A stretch of DNA of 64,000 nt from Phymatolithon calcareum (GCA_977006965.1 OZ345353.1:2356001-2420000), one strand, 5' to 3'; shown: positions 46,277-56,810, numbered from the stretch's first letter. Program-made: numbers and translations. The notes: generated by a model from the sequence alone, not told the origin.

Positions 46277-47119
46277 TCAAACTTTCTTGTTTTTCCAAAT
46301 TTTCGCAATCTCACGTACGTTGCTTTTCCCGTCACGTAACTCTTCGACAATTTCAATGTCCACCCGCACGTCAAGCTCCTTTGCAACGTTCTTCACCACG
46401 TCTCGAAACGCCTGCATACCACCACCGACACCAAAGTAGTAAGTTTTCCCAGCAATGAGCGCGAAGCCACCATCCTTCAGAACGGATAGTATGCACCGCG
46501 CAAGCGAGTGAAGTTGATTCTCCGCATAAACAGTTTCTGAAGATAGAATTACGTCAAACATTCCGTCACCAACAAGTTTCGGAATCGAACCCCAATCCCC
46601 TGCGATATAGCGCGCATTCGAGATATCGGATGCACTGGCGGCCGCGGATATATTCATCATCACGTTGACCGAGCTTGCGGTGCGAAGTACTTCCTCGTTG
46701 AAGTCGTGTACGGTAATAATAGCGCCAGCCATGGCCGCGACTATGGCGGGCAAGGCGTGACCGGCGCCGATTTCAAGAACGGATTTTCCAGGTAGTTCAT
46801 CTCGTAGGGCTCGGTGCACATGGAGGACAAGATCCTCGGCACATTCCCATAGCTTAAAGCCGCCCTCGTATACACCCGGCACCAAGTCGGCACCGTTCCT
46901 GGACAGGGTCTCAGGCACGCTGCTACATGATTTGCGAAGAAGAAGCTCACCCTCGCAGAGCTCGACGATATCAATTTGTCCGGTTGTGCCAGAGACGGAG
47001 GTCGGTACGTCAGTGAGGTAGCGCGCCGAGGGAGTACTGGAGCTTGACGTTGGTGGATCGCGCGATTTTTCTAGGACTGAGGTGCCTGCCGACTTGTCCC
47101 CAAAGCCGAACTTAAACAT
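46277..47119 (-). CDS. METTL18/HPM1-like protein histidine methyltransferase
   Basis: This is a 280-residue SAM-dependent methyltransferase. DLVPGVYEGGFKLWECAEDL before the Rossmann domain is characteristic of METTL18/Hpm1, which methylates a histidine of ribosomal protein uL3. Motif I is VLEIGAGHALPAI, then VHDFNEEVLRTA, then FDVILSSETVY, and near the end GKTYYFGVGGG, which this family also shows. It is shorter than the human and yeast proteins (about 370), mostly at the N-terminus. The first 50 residues are Ser/Thr-rich. It is divergent from NMNAT, with a 472-bp gap. Confidence 0.85.
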   Translation of the reverse strand: MFKFGFGDKSAGTSVLEKSRDPPTSSSSTPSARYLTDVPTSVSGTTGQIDIVELCEGELLLRKSCSSVPETLSRNGADLVPGVYEGGFKLWECAEDLVLHVHRALRDELPGKSVLEIGAGHALPAIVAAMAGAIITVHDFNEEVLRTASSVNVMMNISAAASASDISNARYIAGDWGSIPKLVGDGMFDVILSSETVYAENQLHSLARCILSVLKDGGFALIAGKTYYFGVGGGMQAFRDVVKNVAKELDVRVDIEIVEELRDGKSNVREIAKIWKNKKV

Positions 47120-47591
47120 TTCAGGAATTTCTGCTCAAGCATTTAATGCTCTTCGAGGGAAAATTGATCGGCCCCGGCCGATAACAGATCATTATGATAT
47201 GCGCAGCAGCGAAAAAAGCGGTTTGGAAATCACAATTCAATGTGTCATACGTGGACGTTTGGTTACGTACGAGTGCAACCCAAGGGGCCAGAAGGTTCAT
47301 AACACCGATGATGCCCTGTTGGACCGGTCCACGTCATATTGCACGCCATAAGTCGAATTATAATTGGAAGCCTCCATTCCGATCTGAGATTTGTGTGATA
47401 TTATTGGCTGCACATTCTGATTATCCGAAATAGGCACTTGTTTCCGCCTCCGCCTCATTTTTCGAACGCGTCGATCTTTTCTGACTCGAGCCTCTGAAAC
47501 ATTTGAGTAACTCACTTTGTACCATTAATGCCCACGTCGTGTGTCGTCTCTGAGAAACTGTGCTCGTAACACTGTTCCAAGCTTGCAGAAG

Positions 47592-48438
47592 ATGGACGAA
47601 TCCCACCTGACACCCACCGACAAACTGCGCCAGTTCTCTTTCGAGATGACCTCTCCGGTGGTTTTAGTTTCCTGTGGATCATTCTCTCCCGTGACAAGAA
47701 TGCATATCCAGCTTCTTGGTAAGTTGGAAGAATATTTCCGGTGGTAGTTTTTCTGATCTAACATTTTTTTTGCAGAATCCGCGCGAAAAACTGTTGAGTC
47801 CCTTGGACACACCGTATTGGGCGGCTACTTATCACCGGTACATAATGGATACAAGAAGTCATCGCTTGTCCATGGTACTATGCGTCTCCATATGCTCCGT
47901 CTCGCAATACAGGCCTCAGATTGGCTCATGGCTGACCATTGGGAGATAGCGCAGAAGGACCCATCCCCCTCTTTTGTGGTTGTGGAGCACCTTGCAGCTA
48001 TACTATCAAAGGTAGAGCAGACGAAGGGTATCAAACCAAGCATTATTTTTGTATGTGGCGCAGATTTGGTGCGTGACATGCTGAACCCTCAGAAGTGGGC
48101 ACCTGAAAATGTTCATAGGCTTCTTGCAGTGAGCACATTGGCTGTCCTCCCTCGCAAAGGCGCGGAAGACATACCTTCTTCCCTACAAAACGAAGCCGGA
48201 GAGAATGTTGAGTTGATCAAAATTTCTGGAGACCATTTGGATGGTTCCTCCACACTTGCTCGGTACGTTCTATATTGTGTCTTGATTCTAGAGTGCGACA
48301 CATTCCTTGTTTATAAATGGTTTCTGATTTTTGAAATTCTGCTGCAGTGAATGTCTCGTTTCGAAGCGCCCGGTCTCTCACCTTCTTCATGAGAACGTTG
48401 CGAATTACATTTTCAAAGAGGGGCTATATTCAACTTGA
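47592..48438 (+). CDS. Nicotinamide/nicotinate mononucleotide adenylyltransferase
   Basis: This enzyme joins NMN or NaMN with ATP, giving NAD or deamido-NAD. Exons are 47592-47718, 47776-48262 and 48348-48438, with introns of 57 and 85 nt (donors GTAAGT and GTACGT); the product is 234 residues. The nucleotidyltransferase start motif GSFSPVTRMH is near residue 28. Splicing intron 1 gives the block LGGYLSPVHNGYKK, and the C-terminal signature appears as SSTLAR across intron 2, followed by VANYIFKEGLYS. These match the eukaryotic NMNAT family. An upstream in-frame ATG-like start at 47541 is less likely. No targeting peptide is obvious. Confidence 0.92.
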
Positions 48439-48811
48439 GCTCCTCGTCCTCTGTAGTTGTACATGTTAGACGTTTTAGTGCTAGCCTATTGCTCCCAGAA
48501 ACTTTTCTTGCTTTCCACAATAACAAAATCGAAGAAGCACATTTCTAGATTCTGCGAAGCTCATACACTTTGGATCGTTTTTGTAGCAGTCTCTTTACAT
48601 CGGCTTTGAAGAAGGTGCATGCGCCAAGCACATCTAAGCTCGATCCAAGGAGTTTGCGACTTGTTTCATTCTTCTACTACGGCATAATAGCAGTTTAGAG
48701 GAGGCAATGTCACGTCAACGTGGCGTGCGCAACCCGTGAGAGCCAATGTCCAATCAAGACGACCATCGAAAGAAAGAACTTTGCCAGCGCTGCGCATCGT
48801 AAGAATATTAC
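48439..48811. other. Intergenic between NMNAT and the DUF3119-like gene
   Basis: 3' regions of two convergent genes. I see no further gene. Confidence 0.4.
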
Positions 48812-49477
48812 CTAGCCGCGAGGACGACCCGTTCTGCTTTCCAGTAGCTCTTTCAACTGCTTGCCATCCGCAAGAATCGGAAAGAAGTGGATGCTGCCAC
48901 GACCAGCGTAGCTCTCACTTTCACGAAAGTAGGCGAGAATAGGAAACGCAGGAGTTGGGTAAATATCCCACACCGCTATTTGGTCGTACGCCCAACCTCG
49001 AATGAATGATAAATCCCCACTTGAAAACGAGCGTGACGCCACATTCATTTTTGTCGGTCCGAACACAAAGCGAACTCTGACCGTCTGCAAATACAGAAAC
49101 AGTCCCAGAACAAGTAGCGGAAGTCCAAGAACGGTCCAGGAAGACCCCTGATAAACAAGAAAGCCACCCAGAAATGTAAAAGAGGCTGCCAAACGCTGGT
49201 CTGGTCGTACAACAACGGCATCGCCGTCCAAATCCAATGCACCTTCCTCCTCCACTAGGGTGGTCTCCACAGCTCCTGGTGCATCACTTGGGGGAGTTTC
49301 GGTCGCCATTCGGAAGGGTGACTGTCGACTTGTCGCGGCGCGCAATTGTGCCACAGGTGCGGCGCAGCGGGAGAGGTGATATCGTGGAAGAAAAGAGCTT
49401 ACGAATGCACCGGACACAAATGCGCTCGCCATGGCAAAGACAAATAGAACCACGGCTAGCTCGCTCCCCTTCTTCAA
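48812..49477 (-). CDS. Plastid-targeted DUF3119-like protein
   Basis: This 221-residue protein starts with a lysine-rich stub and a hydrophobic signal-peptide-like segment (AVVLFVFAMASAFVSG). The ASAF at its end matches the signal/transit junction of proteins imported into red-derived secondary plastids. After about 90 residues the mature part begins with RLAASFTFLGGFLVYQ and GLPLLVLGLFLYLQT, two membrane or hairpin segments. VRFVFGPTKMNVAS, a WDIYPTPAFPILAYFRE block and a conserved IHFFPIL end follow, as in the cyanobacterial/plastid DUF3119 family of unknown role. It is a single exon. The targeting call is inference from the motif. Confidence 0.7.
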   Translation of the reverse strand: MKKGSELAVVLFVFAMASAFVSGAFVSSFLPRYHLSRCAAPVAQLRAATSRQSPFRMATETPPSDAPGAVETTLVEEEGALDLDGDAVVVRPDQRLAASFTFLGGFLVYQGSSWTVLGLPLLVLGLFLYLQTVRVRFVFGPTKMNVASRSFSSGDLSFIRGWAYDQIAVWDIYPTPAFPILAYFRESESYAGRGSIHFFPILADGKQLKELLESRTGRPRG

Positions 49478-50218
49478 GACTCTGTGTTCCAGGCAGAGCT
49501 AGACTCTCGACAACTGTTTGCTACATCAAGAGAGCCATATCACTCTGCGCTGAAGAGATCACCAGTGATTTGATGTGGACTGGTTACATTATGATAAAAA
49601 CAATCCAATGCCCCGGCTTCCGTGGTTGGGATTCGCAACTGGGATCCGCAACTGCGCGAGTAGAAACATTGACACCTGCAGAAATTCCGCTGCATGCAGC
49701 TGACCCTTGGTTTCGCCGACATGCTTACGCCGCCGTTGTGTCATTTGGCACCACTGTCGAAGGTGTTTCCCGTCAACACCAGCATTCTTTCCAAAATTTT
49801 CATAATAGTTGACGTAAAAAACCCTTATTCTTGCTGAGTGGAAATTGCCCGGGTACTCGAGATAGATTCCCTTATACAACAAAAAGCACTGGCAATTATT
49901 GTGATAGCGTTTGAGGGCAATTCTTACATGCAATTGACTACGTAGTCAATTGGAGCAATCCACTGCATCACACTCCAAATATCATATCATGGGTGATGGA
50001 AGTTGCCAGGCGACTCTGTCCGTGGGTATGTTTCGAGTTACAGAGAAGTTTGTTCAACGCTGAGAGGTCTGAAAGCAATTTACCTTTAAGAATGCTATCA
50101 TGGGCCTTATGCAAATAGACAGAGTGGAGCATCGAATGATTAAATCTGCATCGAAGCCCTGCCCTTGCAAACGATGTTTCTGGATTATTCTAATATATTT
50201 CTAACCTACGTTCTCTCC
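49478..50218. other. Intergenic, no gene seen
   Basis: Short ORFs on both strands without recognisable domains. It lies upstream of the DUF3119-like gene and downstream of the GLOD4-like gene. Confidence 0.4.
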
Positions 50219-51198
50219 TTACCAAGCACTTTCAGCACTTTTATCGTCTTCAATGTCCTTCATCAGGGCTGCGTGACCACCGGGGTCAATTTGCGACAAG
50301 TCGGAAAATCCGTCCTCATTTACCACACAAACTTCGCTTTCGTCCGGATCGCAGAGGATTACGACCGAAACAGTGGCCTTACCAGGAGTGGGCAGCGATA
50401 CGAACGATGTATGGATTCTGCCGAGTTGCTTCTTAAGCACTTCTTCCTCGAACGGTTTCGGGTCAGGTACGCTTAAAGCGAGGCGGCCGCCCCCTTCCAG
50501 ATGCTGTACTTTTTCCACTATTGGGGCCAGTTCAAGCACGAACGGTATTTTCGTTTCCGCATATCCCAGAGTCCAGCTCCCATCATTATTTTTCACGCCG
50601 GACATTCCTAGTATGTTCTGATAGAAATTGGCGGTAAGATTGGCGTCGTGCGCGTTGATGCGCACGCCTGCGATCGCGGATGGCGCGCTCTGGTCATAAA
50701 GTGGTACCAGCTTGAATCGATATCCCTCAGGATCAGTTACGATTATACCGTCTGATACGTCTTCGGTCGGTAAGTCTGATTGCCGAGCCTTGGCAATTAC
50801 ATCATTGGAAGTGCGAATGATGAGATATCCCAAATCGTTCCCCTTCTCGTACTTTTTCTTATGAGTATAATTGTACGTGATCTCAAGGGCAAATGAGTCG
50901 CTCTCAGGCCCATATCCAATCATTGTCTTGCTCCACCGGCCGTCGTAGGGTCCGTTGCATTGTGCTTCGCATCCTTCTTTAAAATCCTCGTGCCTATTCA
51001 CTTTCATTCCAAGAGTATCACAGTAGAATTTCATGCTTTCTTTCCTGTGTCGTTCAGGGAAAATGCCAGGAATTGATGGAATATCGTTAGCGCCTGCAGA
51101 TTCCCTTCAGAGCGACATTGCCGCTCGAGTCAAAGGGACACATACCTGTCACTGACTCTCAAAACCCAATGTAGAGGGCGAAATGGTCCGAGCGACAT
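50219..51198 (-). CDS. GLOD4-like glyoxalase-fold protein
   Basis: Two exons, 51146-51198 and 50219-51044, are separated by a 101-nt intron with a GTATGT donor. The joined product is 292 residues, the usual GLOD4 length. Exon 1 supplies MSLGPFRPLHWVLRVSD, matching the N-terminal LHFVFKV-type strand of the family. Exon 2 continues with FYCDTLGMKVNRHEDF, CNGPYDGRWSKTMIGYGPE and ALEITYNY. A second vicinal-oxygen-chelate module contains ANFYQNILGM, and PGKATVSVVILCDPD lies near the end. The family has the glyoxalase I fold, but its reaction is not settled. Confidence 0.9.
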
Positions 51199-51217
51199 TG
51201 CAAATCAAGAGCTAGAG

Positions 51218-51832
51218 TTACAATGGGTGAAGGGGACAGAAACAGAAATTGCGTCTCGCGGCGCCTACTGTACAGTACTCAGTACTGCAGATCAGATTTC
51301 GGTTGACTGGAATCTGATTGTTACCATATGATTGCAAGACGGTATGATTTCTGATTCCGCCCTTCTTTCTGGACGACTCAACCGCCACCACAAGTTGAAT
51401 TGAACCTTCCACCATCATGGTGCCTCGCAGAAGACTACAGTAGTTCAGGATAGAAGGACGAAAATCATGAACGGGAACTGATGTTGGAAAAATGCAAAGT
51501 GGCTGAAATTTGGCGGGGAATCGAGATCGGTCCGTCCCGAGGGCGTGTGTCTTCTGGAGGTGATTGAAAGTGCGAACATTGCTGAAAGATTGAATTTCCG
51601 ATGCAGTTCCACAAGTCTTTAACCATAAATTGGGGCAGAAACAAGCCGGTAGCATCCCTTGCGGAAAAATGCGAGAACTATTGGCCTCGAGTCGCGCAAG
51701 AAAGCGACCTGTACCCCAATGATATGGAGGGAATGAATTTATGCGACGATTTAGATTTTTATTTTTAGTGGGAAGAGACCCGTAGGCAATGACGTCCACG
51801 ATATGCCTACGTGTGTTCTTGGTCAACGACAT
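51218..51832 (-). CDS. Uncertain ORF of 204 codons
   Basis: This open frame begins MSLTKNTRRH and has no recognised domain, no repeat and no hydrophobic segment. It lies just upstream of the GLOD4-like gene on the same strand, 19 bp from its start codon, so it would overlap the promoter. Composition is rich in Ser, Asn, Arg and Cys, as random reading frames often are. It is probably not a gene; I list it because it is the only long frame here. Confidence 0.15.
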   Translation of the reverse strand: MSLTKNTRRHIVDVIAYGSLPTKNKNLNRRINSFPPYHWGTGRFLARLEANSSRIFPQGMLPACFCPNLWLKTCGTASEIQSFSNVRTFNHLQKTHALGTDRSRFPAKFQPLCIFPTSVPVHDFRPSILNYCSLLRGTMMVEGSIQLVVAVESSRKKGGIRNHTVLQSYGNNQIPVNRNLICSTEYCTVGAARRNFCFCPLHPL

Positions 51833-52635
51833 CCAGTCAATACAGTGTTGCAATTTATCAGAAATAAACAGTCGCGGGAATTATTCCTTCCCCTTGGGAG
51901 CCGATGTCTCCCAGCATGCGCTGGCTCGTTCGCACAGTTTGTGCAAGTAGAACAAGCCGTTTGATACATTTGTGTCTCAGATCTGAGACTGCAGAGTTAT
52001 GCAGGCCTGCAACATTGACCTCCAGCCATGCAGTTTCTTCTGCTTTAGTTTTGTACATAGCTACTCAATCCCCTTCTTTCCCCAGTACCGTAGCGTGAAA
52101 CGAGCTCCTATACGTATTGGAAATCGTTGCACGCCCCAGTAGATACGACGACGAAAACTTTCTCGCATGGATGAGAGCAGAGTTAGGGCGGCAGCAAATT
52201 CACAAGTCTACAATCTAAAATAACCTGTGCAGGAAACTGAGTTTTCTCAGAATATTTGAAAAGGGATAGTAAGAGTACAGACCATTGCATGTTTTCCAGT
52301 CGTCAAGTCAGCAGCCGTTATCATCGTACTCCCTTCACGCCGCATCTCTTGTCGTCTTCAGATTTGAGCTCAGATGCTGTAATTCCCAGTGTAAATCACG
52401 GCTGTACTCACATTTCTCAAATAATTCCCCATAATTCCACGTGAAATGGGGCTGCGTATGACATTGCATCAATACTTATGAGGACAGCGCAATTTTTGTG
52501 CATATTTTTTCTCAAAAACAGGAAAAACTGTGTCCACAGGCGTGGATGTGATGTAACATCGTGTGCGTTGTGAGTCTAGTTTTCGACCTAACCAACGCCC
52601 ACAAATTCGTTCTCCTTTTCGACCGGAATGCGGAC
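51833..52635. other. Intergenic, no gene seen
   Basis: Upstream region of the phosphatase gene. No recognisable gene or repeat. Confidence 0.4.
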
Positions 52636-53637
52636 ATGACAACAATAGCGGAGGCGACAGCAGTCGCCACCGCAGTCGCCATTCTTCTCCTCTTTGTCTC
52701 CCGTCGCCCGCCGCGTCGTTTTCACCGCAGACGCCGGTACGTCCCTGAGATCGGCGACCGTCCCAGGCGCACCTGTCTGAGCCGCATGGGCGCAATGCTG
52801 TGGCAAGTATTTTGCGCTCCGTTGGGAAGCCTCATTTCACTTGCCTTTGCCCTGGTCGTGAAAATTTTCTCCGTATTCGACAGGAAACGCAAGCAGATTC
52901 AGGTTTGCGTCGTGCGTGGAGCACAGCAAATTACTAAGGATTCCTTCCCACTAGACCCTGACACCATCCAACGCGCACAAACGGCGGCGCGAAAATTTGT
53001 TCTGTCCCCGTCCTTCGCCGCTCTCATGCATCCGGTTATTGCGGGTCCCAGATGTTCCGCAAACAGCAGTTTTGAAGGCCCAACGCCGCGTAGGAAGACG
53101 CTTGTACTAGACTTGGATGAAACTTTGGTACATTCACAGTTTAAGTTGACGGAAAGTTGTGACGTGCGGCTGCACATACTAGAGGACCAGTTCACTACTA
53201 TATTCTATGTTGCCAAACGTCCTTATTTGGACGTTTTCCTCCGTACCACTGCGCAGTGGTACGACATCGCCATATTTACTGCTTCACTTGCGAAGTACGC
53301 TGACCCTCTTATTTCTACTCTTGACACTGATCACGTGGTGCAGCGACGGCTGTACAGAGAAGATTGCAGTTTCATAAATGGAAACTTCGTCAAGGATCTC
53401 ACCAGAGTGCAGCCTAATCTTCGGGATGTCTTAATCGTAGACAATAGCCCGGCCGCTTATTCGATGCATCGTGCTAATGCTGTTCCTATTGAAGCGTGGT
53501 ACAGCGATCCAAAAGATGAAGAACTTCTCAACTTACTCCCACTCCTCCATAGCATCGCATGTCTTGATGATGTTAGATCATTGTTGCAACTTCGACTCAC
53601 CAGAGGCGCCCTTGTCCCCCGGAGTTCACGGCCGTGA
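52636..53637 (+). CDS. Membrane-anchored NEM1/Dullard-type phosphatase
   Basis: This 333-residue HAD-family protein phosphatase has the catalytic DxDxT in LVLDLDETLVHS (Asp159 and Asp161). Following blocks are KRPYLDVFLR, YDIAIFTASLAKYADP, YREDCSFINGNFVKDL and LIVDNSPAAYSMH, all standard for the FCP/SCP group. Two hydrophobic stretches precede the domain (residues 8-22 and 55-80), one near the N-terminus and one long. This is the layout of CTDNEP1/Nem1, which dephosphorylates lipin at the ER and nuclear envelope, rather than of soluble SCPs. The ATG at 52636 is chosen because the frame upstream has none. No introns. Confidence 0.88.
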   Translation: MTTIAEATAVATAVAILLLFVSRRPPRRFHRRRRYVPEIGDRPRRTCLSRMGAMLWQVFCAPLGSLISLAFALVVKIFSVFDRKRKQIQVCVVRGAQQITKDSFPLDPDTIQRAQTAARKFVLSPSFAALMHPVIAGPRCSANSSFEGPTPRRKTLVLDLDETLVHSQFKLTESCDVRLHILEDQFTTIFYVAKRPYLDVFLRTTAQWYDIAIFTASLAKYADPLISTLDTDHVVQRRLYREDCSFINGNFVKDLTRVQPNLRDVLIVDNSPAAYSMHRANAVPIEAWYSDPKDEELLNLLPLLHSIACLDDVRSLLQLRLTRGALVPRSSRP

Positions 53638-53775
53638 CTTAACGATAGATTAGAGAACAAGGGAGTATTGTACAGTAAAATCCCCACCGGGAACTTGTCT
53701 TTCGTGAATCTTTCGTCGGAGTTGTGCTGCGTAGTGCGTTGCCGCGGCACCTCCCCTCAGCAATCACCACGGGTA

Positions 53776-54924
53776 TCACCTTCTCCGCTTCTTTCTGACT
53801 CCATCCATTGCGTTGCTGCGCCCATGCTGCACACCGGTGCCCCTCTTGGATTTTTTGTTTTGTTGTCGTTTCTTACGCCTTGTAGAATCATTAGAATCTT
53901 TGAACTCATCGGGCAAAAAGTATTCCGAGCACGCAATACTCAAATTAGGGCAGCACATGCGTGAATTGGCAATCCAGTAATACAAACTGACTGTGTACGC
54001 TTTTCCAGTCCAACAATACCACATGGACACAAATGAGCTTGTGCGCAGATTTTGGGATTTCACGTTGCGTGCTCCTTCCGGGGTCCTATAGATGTACTTT
54101 CGAGGAGTAGTTGGCGTCAAGAAAAATGGACGCGGTGAATTTAACGACTTCCCGTTCAGTTCATCCCAAAAAGGTTTCGTGTATACAAAATTGGGCTGCA
54201 CAACAAACCATGGCTTGTCTTGATTTGTCAGAAATTTCAGAAGTTCTGCGACATGGTCTCTAGTGGAGGACGAGTACGGCGGATTTGTCACGATGCAGTC
54301 ATATTCCGGAAGTTGGTTGTTCTCCAAAATTTGGTAAAAATCTTTGCATTCATTGCGAACGGAAAGGAACCCAAGCGTTGCAAAATGCTTTCGGACTGAA
54401 CCAGCGCAGAAATAAGGATCCCAGATTTTCAAGTCCTTCTTCGTCTTGTTCATCAAGCATGCGAGCTTGGAAAGAACGGGGGCCAGATCCTCGTACGCCT
54501 CAAAAGGTGTCTCGCAATGATCGGCAGGATCTGCATTGAATGGCAGTGCAACGCCACATCCTTTGGGCTTGAAGAGATTAATTTTCCCGTTCTGTAAAAC
54601 CCCAACTGAAACCAGGTCGCCATGGTCATTGCGCTCGGCTGCATACACGATTTTGCTCTTCGATTCCACCAGGTAGAGATTTCCATCTGTATGAACCACA
54701 CCTTCAAGAACCTCTTCCGCGATTTCTTGAGCTTCATCACAAGTTAGGGATGCATTTTTGGGCGACTTCTCGGATGAGTTCACTTCTTCACCCCAGCTAC
54801 ACTTCTTCGATTGAATCCAGGATTGCCAGCAGGATGCACAGAAATATTTGCTCTCGGATTCGTCGTACAAGGCATCATTTTCGCCTCGCTTCCATTGGCA
54901 GCATGGTGGAGATGTGAAATGCAT
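53776..54924 (-). CDS. NPPY-type adenine methyltransferase-like protein
   Basis: This 382-residue single-exon protein begins with a cysteine-rich segment (PPCCQWKRG, then YFCASCW) that could bind zinc. It then has a SAM motif I-like block KIWDPYFCAGSVRKHF near residue 170 and the catalytic motif CIVTNPPYSSS near residue 213. NPPY is the signature of N6-adenine (DNA or RNA) methyltransferases. A highly basic tail (RRKKRQQNKKSKRG and VRKKRRR) suggests nuclear location and nucleic-acid binding. I do not recognise the exact family; target is unknown. Confidence 0.7.
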   Translation of the reverse strand: MHFTSPPCCQWKRGENDALYDESESKYFCASCWQSWIQSKKCSWGEEVNSSEKSPKNASLTCDEAQEIAEEVLEGVVHTDGNLYLVESKSKIVYAAERNDHGDLVSVGVLQNGKINLFKPKGCGVALPFNADPADHCETPFEAYEDLAPVLSKLACLMNKTKKDLKIWDPYFCAGSVRKHFATLGFLSVRNECKDFYQILENNQLPEYDCIVTNPPYSSSTRDHVAELLKFLTNQDKPWFVVQPNFVYTKPFWDELNGKSLNSPRPFFLTPTTPRKYIYRTPEGARNVKSQNLRTSSFVSMWYCWTGKAYTVSLYYWIANSRMCCPNLSIACSEYFLPDEFKDSNDSTRRKKRQQNKKSKRGTGVQHGRSNAMDGVRKKRRR

Positions 54925-55342
54925 TCATGCAGCAGCCACACTAAACTTGAGATCGAAGTGCCCAACGATGACGAACGATGCAATGTAAACGAAAGGACGA
55001 GAGACCGCCGGCTTATCTTTCAGGGCTTGCATTGACGTTCTGGTCGTACCGAAAAGTGGCAGTGGGTGACGACGGTATTGTGTCGGTGACGGCAATACAT
55101 AACGAAATTTAGTTTTGGAGTCATAACAAAAACCTTCATTTTGAAAAGGTGTACTGTATGCAATTTTCTATGATGTGCGGATGATTGGCGCCGGCGAAAC
55201 ATGTTTACCGAAGCGGTTAGGAACAACAATTCGATAACGCCCAGTCGTGAAGCACTGCGTTCGGCACGGTGTTCAGTGGGGGCGAAGAAAGCAAGTACAC
55301 GAGCCCCACCAGAGGTGCAGGCGGAAAGTGTATGTGCCGCAA
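54925..55342. other. Intergenic between divergent genes
   Basis: Shared upstream region of the methyltransferase and the ZNHIT3-like gene. No further gene seen. Confidence 0.4.
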
Positions 55343-55938
55343 ATGCATAAGCGGAAACAGCATCAGCATCGCGAAGCTACGAAAAAATGCAATATATGTT
55401 GTGAAGCAGACGCGAAGTACAAGTGTCCAACCTGTCGAATCCCATTGTACGTGCTCCTTGGTGCGAAAGAACCCATTTTTCCTATTAGTCGCAACGAAAA
55501 CAACATTTGAAACTAACTTGAAAATTTTACAAAATTGGTTTTTGTTATTACGTCCGCAGCTGCTCTGTTGTGTGTAGCAAAAAACACAAAGAAACACCAT
55601 GCGAACCATACGTCGAACGTAAGCCATTCAACTCTGCGAAGCGTGCAAACCACAACGCCAACAAAAGCCAGTACAAAAAGCCACTCGACATGGCGGCACC
55701 GCGAAGATTTGAAAATGACCTTGACTCGTCAGACGATCTCACAAAGGAACAGCTCGACAAGCTGGACACCAACGAGGTGCTACAAAGCAAGCTGAAAGAT
55801 TCACGTCTAGTCGAAACTCTTCGTGTAATCCAAGGAGCCAGCGACAAAAAGACCGCACTTGATGCGGAAATGCAGCACCCCGAATTTCTCCAGTTCTGCG
55901 ACGAAATCCTTGATTGCGTCGGATATCAAAGTGACTAG
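55343..55938 (+). CDS. HIT-type zinc-finger protein (ZNHIT3-like)
   Basis: Exons 55343-55446 and 55560-55938 join across a 113-nt intron (donor GTACGT). The splice rebuilds a complete HIT finger: CNICCEADAKYKCPTC in exon 1, then FCSVVCSKKHKETPC across and after the junction. This spacing fits ZNHIT3/Hit1, which helps assemble box C/D snoRNPs. The rest (160 residues total) is acidic and helical, ending HPEFLQFCDEILDCVG, like the ZNHIT3 C-terminal region. The ATG at 55343 is the first in frame with the finger. Confidence 0.88.
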
Positions 55939-56030
55939 CCATCCTATCTTCATATTCCTCATGCCTCTTTGCAACGAATCCATTCATCATCAAAAGGTGA
56001 GTCCACCATGTTTCGCAACTTTCATGTCTG

Positions 56031-56810
56031 CTATAGCTTCTTTCGCACAGCATCCAGAATGACTCGAATCGCATTCTCTACTATTGGCTGATGTTGCGCA
56101 ACGTTAGCCGTAAACTCTTCGGTTGTCAGCGTAACTGCATCCATGCCGTTTGCCATATTGTCAATCATGGCGATAATCGCGTAGGGGATTCCAATCTCCT
56201 TTGCCATAGTCGCCTCTGCCGCACCTGTCATTCCAATAAGATGTCCAATTTTCGCCGACGACAAGTATCGAATCTCAGCCCTAGTCTCAAATCGCGGTCC
56301 CGTAGCCTGAATGTAAGTTGCAGTAGTGGCAGCGAGCTCTGTCACGGACGCTTCCTCGAGGGCACCGATGATGCACTTGCGCAATTCCGGGTCAAAGCCA
56401 GGAACAATGTGACCGCGACCATCATCGTGGAAACAAATGGGAGGCCCAAATAGGTTGAAGTAGTCATCAGGGACGATAAGATTTCCGGGCCTTAAATCAT
56501 GGTCAACAGAACCTACGCTGCATACCGCTATGATGTATTGCACTTCCAGTTGGCGAAGTGCGGCGAATATCGCTCGATGGTTGAGACGATGTGGGGGGAA
56601 GTAGACATCGGCACCGGCAGTTGCGTCGGCATGGTGACGTTGCACAAAAACGAGCGGATTGGATACGCTCTTGTTGACGTAGGTGAGCACGGAACCGTGT
56701 TCGGTTTTCACAGTTGTAGGAGTCAAGTCGGCGAAGATGGCGCTGGAGAAGAGACTTGTGCCACCAATTACGGCGATTTTAGACGAGGACGCCGCGGCCG
56801 TAGGCGACAT
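56031..56810 (-). CDS. MTAP/PNP-family nucleoside phosphorylase
   Basis: This 259-residue phosphorylase is of the trimeric PNP/MTAP type, which splits purine nucleosides or methylthioadenosine with phosphate. Visible are IAVIGGTSLF at the start, the phosphate-binding VQRHHAD, SVGSVDHDLRPGNLIVPDDY, TGPRFETRAEIR and MTGAAEATMAKEIGIPYAIIAMIDN near the C-terminus. The MIDN segment differs from classic MTAP and is closer to bacterial and archaeal purine or methylthioinosine phosphorylases, so the substrate is open. MSPTAAASS (ATG at 56810) is the likely start; an upstream ATG at 56909 would add 33 residues. Confidence 0.85.
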   Translation of the reverse strand: MSPTAAASSSKIAVIGGTSLFSSAIFADLTPTTVKTEHGSVLTYVNKSVSNPLVFVQRHHADATAGADVYFPPHRLNHRAIFAALRQLEVQYIIAVCSVGSVDHDLRPGNLIVPDDYFNLFGPPICFHDDGRGHIVPGFDPELRKCIIGALEEASVTELAATTATYIQATGPRFETRAEIRYLSSAKIGHLIGMTGAAEATMAKEIGIPYAIIAMIDNMANGMDAVTLTTEEFTANVAQHQPIVENAIRVILDAVRKKL

